From an uncultured Treponema sp. (GTDB lineage: Bacteria; Spirochaetota; Spirochaetia; Treponematales; Treponemataceae), in contig CAMNGY010000057.1 of the NCBI GenBank assembly GCA_946538795.1, positions 1-7,624 of the forward strand: a DNA stretch of 7,624 bases, read 5' to 3'. The stretch's first letter is position 1; each line of letters starts with the position of its first letter. The notes beneath the pieces were generated by a model. It was not told the origin of the DNA. It searched no databases and saw only the letters and a program-made list of their open reading frames with translations. This document shows positions 7,012-7,624 of this stretch, piece after piece. A program made the position numbers and the translations under genes.

Positions 7012-7029
7012 AGTAAATTCGGTTATTAT
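7000..7029 (+). promoter_or_regulatory. Predicted promoter of the right-edge glycosyltransferase, overlapping the divergent promoter
   Basis: TTGTGT (7000-7005, three of six) is followed after 18 bases by TATTAT (7024-7029, five of six). The -10 hexamer ends 9 bases before ATG 7039, so transcription would start about three bases before the start codon. Its -35 region overlaps the -35 of the transporter promoter on the other strand. Confidence 0.4.
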
Positions 7030-7038
7030 ATACTTGCC

Positions 7039-7624
7039 ATGCCTTTGAGGACACCTATACTGTATATCGTTTTCAACCGGCTTCAGACGGTGGAGCAGTC
7101 TTTCCCCCGGATAGCTGCCCAAAAACCGGAAGAGCTATATATCGCCGCAGACGGGCCCAGGACAGGGAGGGAAGGAGAGAAGGAGGCCTGCGAGACTGTG
7201 CGCAGCTATGTTCTCTCGCATATAGACTGGCCCTGCAATGTCCACACCCTTTTCCGCGATGAGAACCTTGGCTGCAAATACGGGGTTTCCGGAGCCATCA
7301 AGTGGTTCTTTTCCAATGTTGAGGCCGGGATCGTGCTGGAGGACGACATCCTTCCGGAGCCTTCTTTTTTCCCGTATTGCGAGAGGATGCTGGAACTGTA
7401 CAGGGATGACCCGAGGGTCGGTGCCGTGTGCTCGTTCAACAGGGAGGGGGAGTCGGCTTTCCCGGACGATATTTTCCTTTGCACGACGGTAGCCGTCTGG
7501 GGCTGGGCATCTTGGACAAGCAAGATAAAGGACTATTCGCCTGATTATTCCATACAGCTGGCCGGACAGGACAAGCCGTCCGGAAGGCGGACCTGCTATT
7601 TGAGCCAGAAGGCTGAATCGGAGC
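7039..7624 (+). CDS. GT-A type sugar transferase (GT2-like, HlpA-like family), 3' end missing
   Basis: The frame is open from ATG 7039 to the right edge, 195 codons. The start MPLRTPILYIVFNRLQTVEQSF matches proteins often labelled sugar transferase or HlpA-like, which usually begin with P-I-L-F-L-I-F-N-R. Next comes YIAADGPR with Asp38, the nucleotide-binding side of a GT-A fold. LFRDENLGCKYGVSGAIKWFF (71-91) follows, then IVLEDDILPEPSFF (98-111) with the acidic E101-D102-D103 that should hold the metal and sugar nucleotide, then VWGWASW (153-159), which is typical of this family. The sugar is unknown; a role in surface glycan synthesis is inferred. No Shine-Dalgarno site precedes ATG 7039. 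An in-frame TTG at 7000 has AAAAGGG two bases upstream but would add 13 residues absent from the family, so ATG is preferred. The first bases lie only 9 bases from a -10 hexamer. Confidence 0.85.
   Translation, partial: MPLRTPILYIVFNRLQTVEQSFPRIAAQKPEELYIAADGPRTGREGEKEACETVRSYVLSHIDWPCNVHTLFRDENLGCKYGVSGAIKWFFSNVEAGIVLEDDILPEPSFFPYCERMLELYRDDPRVGAVCSFNREGESAFPDDIFLCTTVAVWGWASWTSKIKDYSPDYSIQLAGQDKPSGRRTCYLSQKAESE

Noticed and set aside
6469..7122. A 217-codon minus-strand open frame reaching across the divergent promoter region
   Set aside because: It overlaps the Na/Pi-cotransporter gene in another frame and crosses its promoter and ribosome binding site. The translation is Arg/Pro/Gly-rich with no domain.
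7206..7523. A 105-codon minus-strand open frame opposite the right-edge gene
   Set aside because: The plus-strand frame here encodes the LEDD and WGWASW motifs of a sugar transferase, so the antisense frame is a shadow.

Overview
The window is an ordinary-looking stretch of bacterial chromosome. It has five protein-coding genes (two cut by the window edges), a G+C content that looks slightly above 50%, short intergenic gaps, and no rRNA, tRNA, CRISPR array, insertion sequence or phage gene that I can see. The gene set (DNA polymerase III delta' clamp-loader subunit, MutS2, two glycosyltransferases, a Na/Pi-cotransporter-PhoU fusion protein) is compatible with a spirochaete of the Treponema type. 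No single gene here is diagnostic, so that assignment is a low-confidence inference.

Layout, left to right. (1) Positions 2-1219, plus strand: the 3' part of a delta'-type AAA+ protein, open at the left edge. (2) A 36-base convergent gap. (3) Positions 1256-3844, minus strand: mutS2, complete, with ATPase, coiled-coil and C-terminal Smr domains. (4) A divergent intergenic region, 3845-4049, with back-to-back promoters for mutS2 and the next gene, plus an inverted repeat and a possible long-range RNA pairing in the leader. (5) Positions 4050-5216, plus strand: a GT-B glycosyltransferase of family GT4 type. (6) A 60-base convergent gap with a hairpin. (7) Positions 5277-6950, minus strand: an Na/Pi-cotransporter-family membrane protein with a PhoU-like C-terminal domain. 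(8) A compact divergent promoter region, 6951-7038. (9) Positions 7039-7624, plus strand: the 5' part of a GT-A type sugar transferase, running off the right edge.

The genes are all monocistronic in this window and alternate in strand: plus, minus, plus, minus, plus. No operon is visible. By function there are two groups: DNA replication and maintenance (delta', MutS2) on the left, and the cell surface and ion transport (two glycosyltransferases around a transporter) on the right.

The most interesting signal is regulatory. Both mutS2 and the right-edge glycosyltransferase lack a Shine-Dalgarno sequence. Both have a near-consensus -10 hexamer ending exactly 9 bases before the ATG, so their mRNAs may be leaderless. 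The other two genes with visible starts have clear Shine-Dalgarno sites. I did not find a previously undescribed multi-gene system, and I do not claim one.
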